From an uncultured Collinsella sp. (GTDB lineage Bacteria; Actinomycetota; Coriobacteriia; Coriobacteriales; Coriobacteriaceae): a stretch of 5,218 nt of DNA. The notes under the pieces are model-generated. The model was not told where the DNA came from. It was given only the letters and a program-made list of their open reading frames with translations, and ran no database searches. The position numbers and the translations under genes are program-made. Numbering within the stretch: the first letter of the stretch is position 1; each line of letters starts with the position of its first letter. Of the stretch, positions 4,859 through 5,218 are shown in pieces. Where the stretch lies: the NCBI GenBank assembly GCA_934630735.1, contig CAKTWK010000063.1:1-5218 (forward strand), written 5' to 3'.

Positions 4859-5218
4859 ATGACTGAACGTTCCCGGAGCGGTAAGACCGCTTGGGACAAG
4901 GAGAAAACCCGCGAGCTGTTTCGTCGTTATAAGGAGACTGGTGATCCGGATGCCCGCGAGCAGCTCGTCATGTCCCATATGAACCTGGTAAGGTTTCTTG
5001 CCAACAAATTCAAGAACCGCGGCGAGCCGCTCGATGACCTTTTGCAGGTCGGGTACTTGGGCTTGCTCAAGGCTATCGATCGCTTTGATCCCGAGCGCGG
5101 ACTCGAGTTCACGACGTTTGCCACGCCCACCATCTTGGGCGAGATTAAGCGCCACTTCCGCGACAAGGGCTGGAGTGTGCGCGTGCCGCGTCGTCTGCAG
5201 GAGCTCTCTGCCAAGGTT
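4859..5218 (+). CDS. SigB/SigF-family RNA polymerase sigma factor (3' partial)
   Basis: The first 120 residues are visible and the frame is open to the window end. The protein directs RNA polymerase to a stress- or stage-specific promoter set. Region 2 is clear: 2.1 around HMNLVRFLANKF (40-51), the core-binding 2.2 segment from DDLLQVG to DRFD (59-77), and the -10 recognition part 2.3-2.4 (about 84-105) with FTTFATPTILGEIKRHFRD, the form seen in SigB, SigF and SigG. Region 3 starts at VPRRLQEL (109-116). Regions 3 and 4 lie mostly outside the window. The ATG follows the anti-sigma stop by one base. The N-terminus is short, with no region 1.1, as usual for this class. Whether it is closer to SigB, SigF or another subgroup cannot be settled from this part. 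Confidence 0.92.
   Translation, partial: MTERSRSGKTAWDKEKTRELFRRYKETGDPDAREQLVMSHMNLVRFLANKFKNRGEPLDDLLQVGYLGLLKAIDRFDPERGLEFTTFATPTILGEIKRHFRDKGWSVRVPRRLQELSAKV

Overview
The window looks like chromosomal DNA of a GC-rich Gram-positive bacterium. Gene content, Shine-Dalgarno style and general protein resemblance suggest Coriobacteriia, probably Collinsella or a relative. This placement is recognition from memory, not a database match. All seven genes are on the + strand. I see no RNA gene, mobile element, CRISPR array or gene-free stretch over 300 bases.

Layout. Bases 3-608 are the C-terminal part of a membrane glycosyltransferase of family 2, with its 5' end outside the window. It is closed by a very strong intrinsic terminator (617-656). 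Bases 688-1110 encode a minimal type IV prepilin peptidase (A24 family, two catalytic aspartates). It is followed after 31 nt by a dNTP triphosphohydrolase (dgt, 1142-2389) with all HD-domain metal and catalytic residues. After about 60 nt comes rarA/mgsA (2450-3799), a AAA+ ATPase acting at stalled replication forks. The second block starts after a 100-nt gap holding a candidate promoter. It contains a membrane-anchored coiled-coil protein of DUF948/YtxG type (3900-4487), a small RsbW/SpoIIAB-like anti-sigma protein (4480-4857, overlapping the previous gene by 8 nt), and a SigB/SigF-type sigma factor (from 4859, one base after the previous stop) that runs off the right edge.

How the genes work together. 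dgt and rarA both bear on replication: one limits dNTP pools, the other handles stalled forks. The last three genes are tightly coupled and look like a general-stress or alternative-sigma module. The most interesting point is the middle protein. It keeps the outline of the RsbW/SpoIIAB fold, the glutamate of the N-box and an arginine where SpoIIAB contacts its sigma factor, but it appears to have lost the Mg-binding asparagine and both glycine-rich ATP-binding boxes. If so, this anti-sigma protein probably cannot work by the classical ATP/kinase partner-switch mechanism. No RsbV-type antagonist is visible in the window, and the gene in its place encodes a membrane coiled coil with 21-residue repeats.
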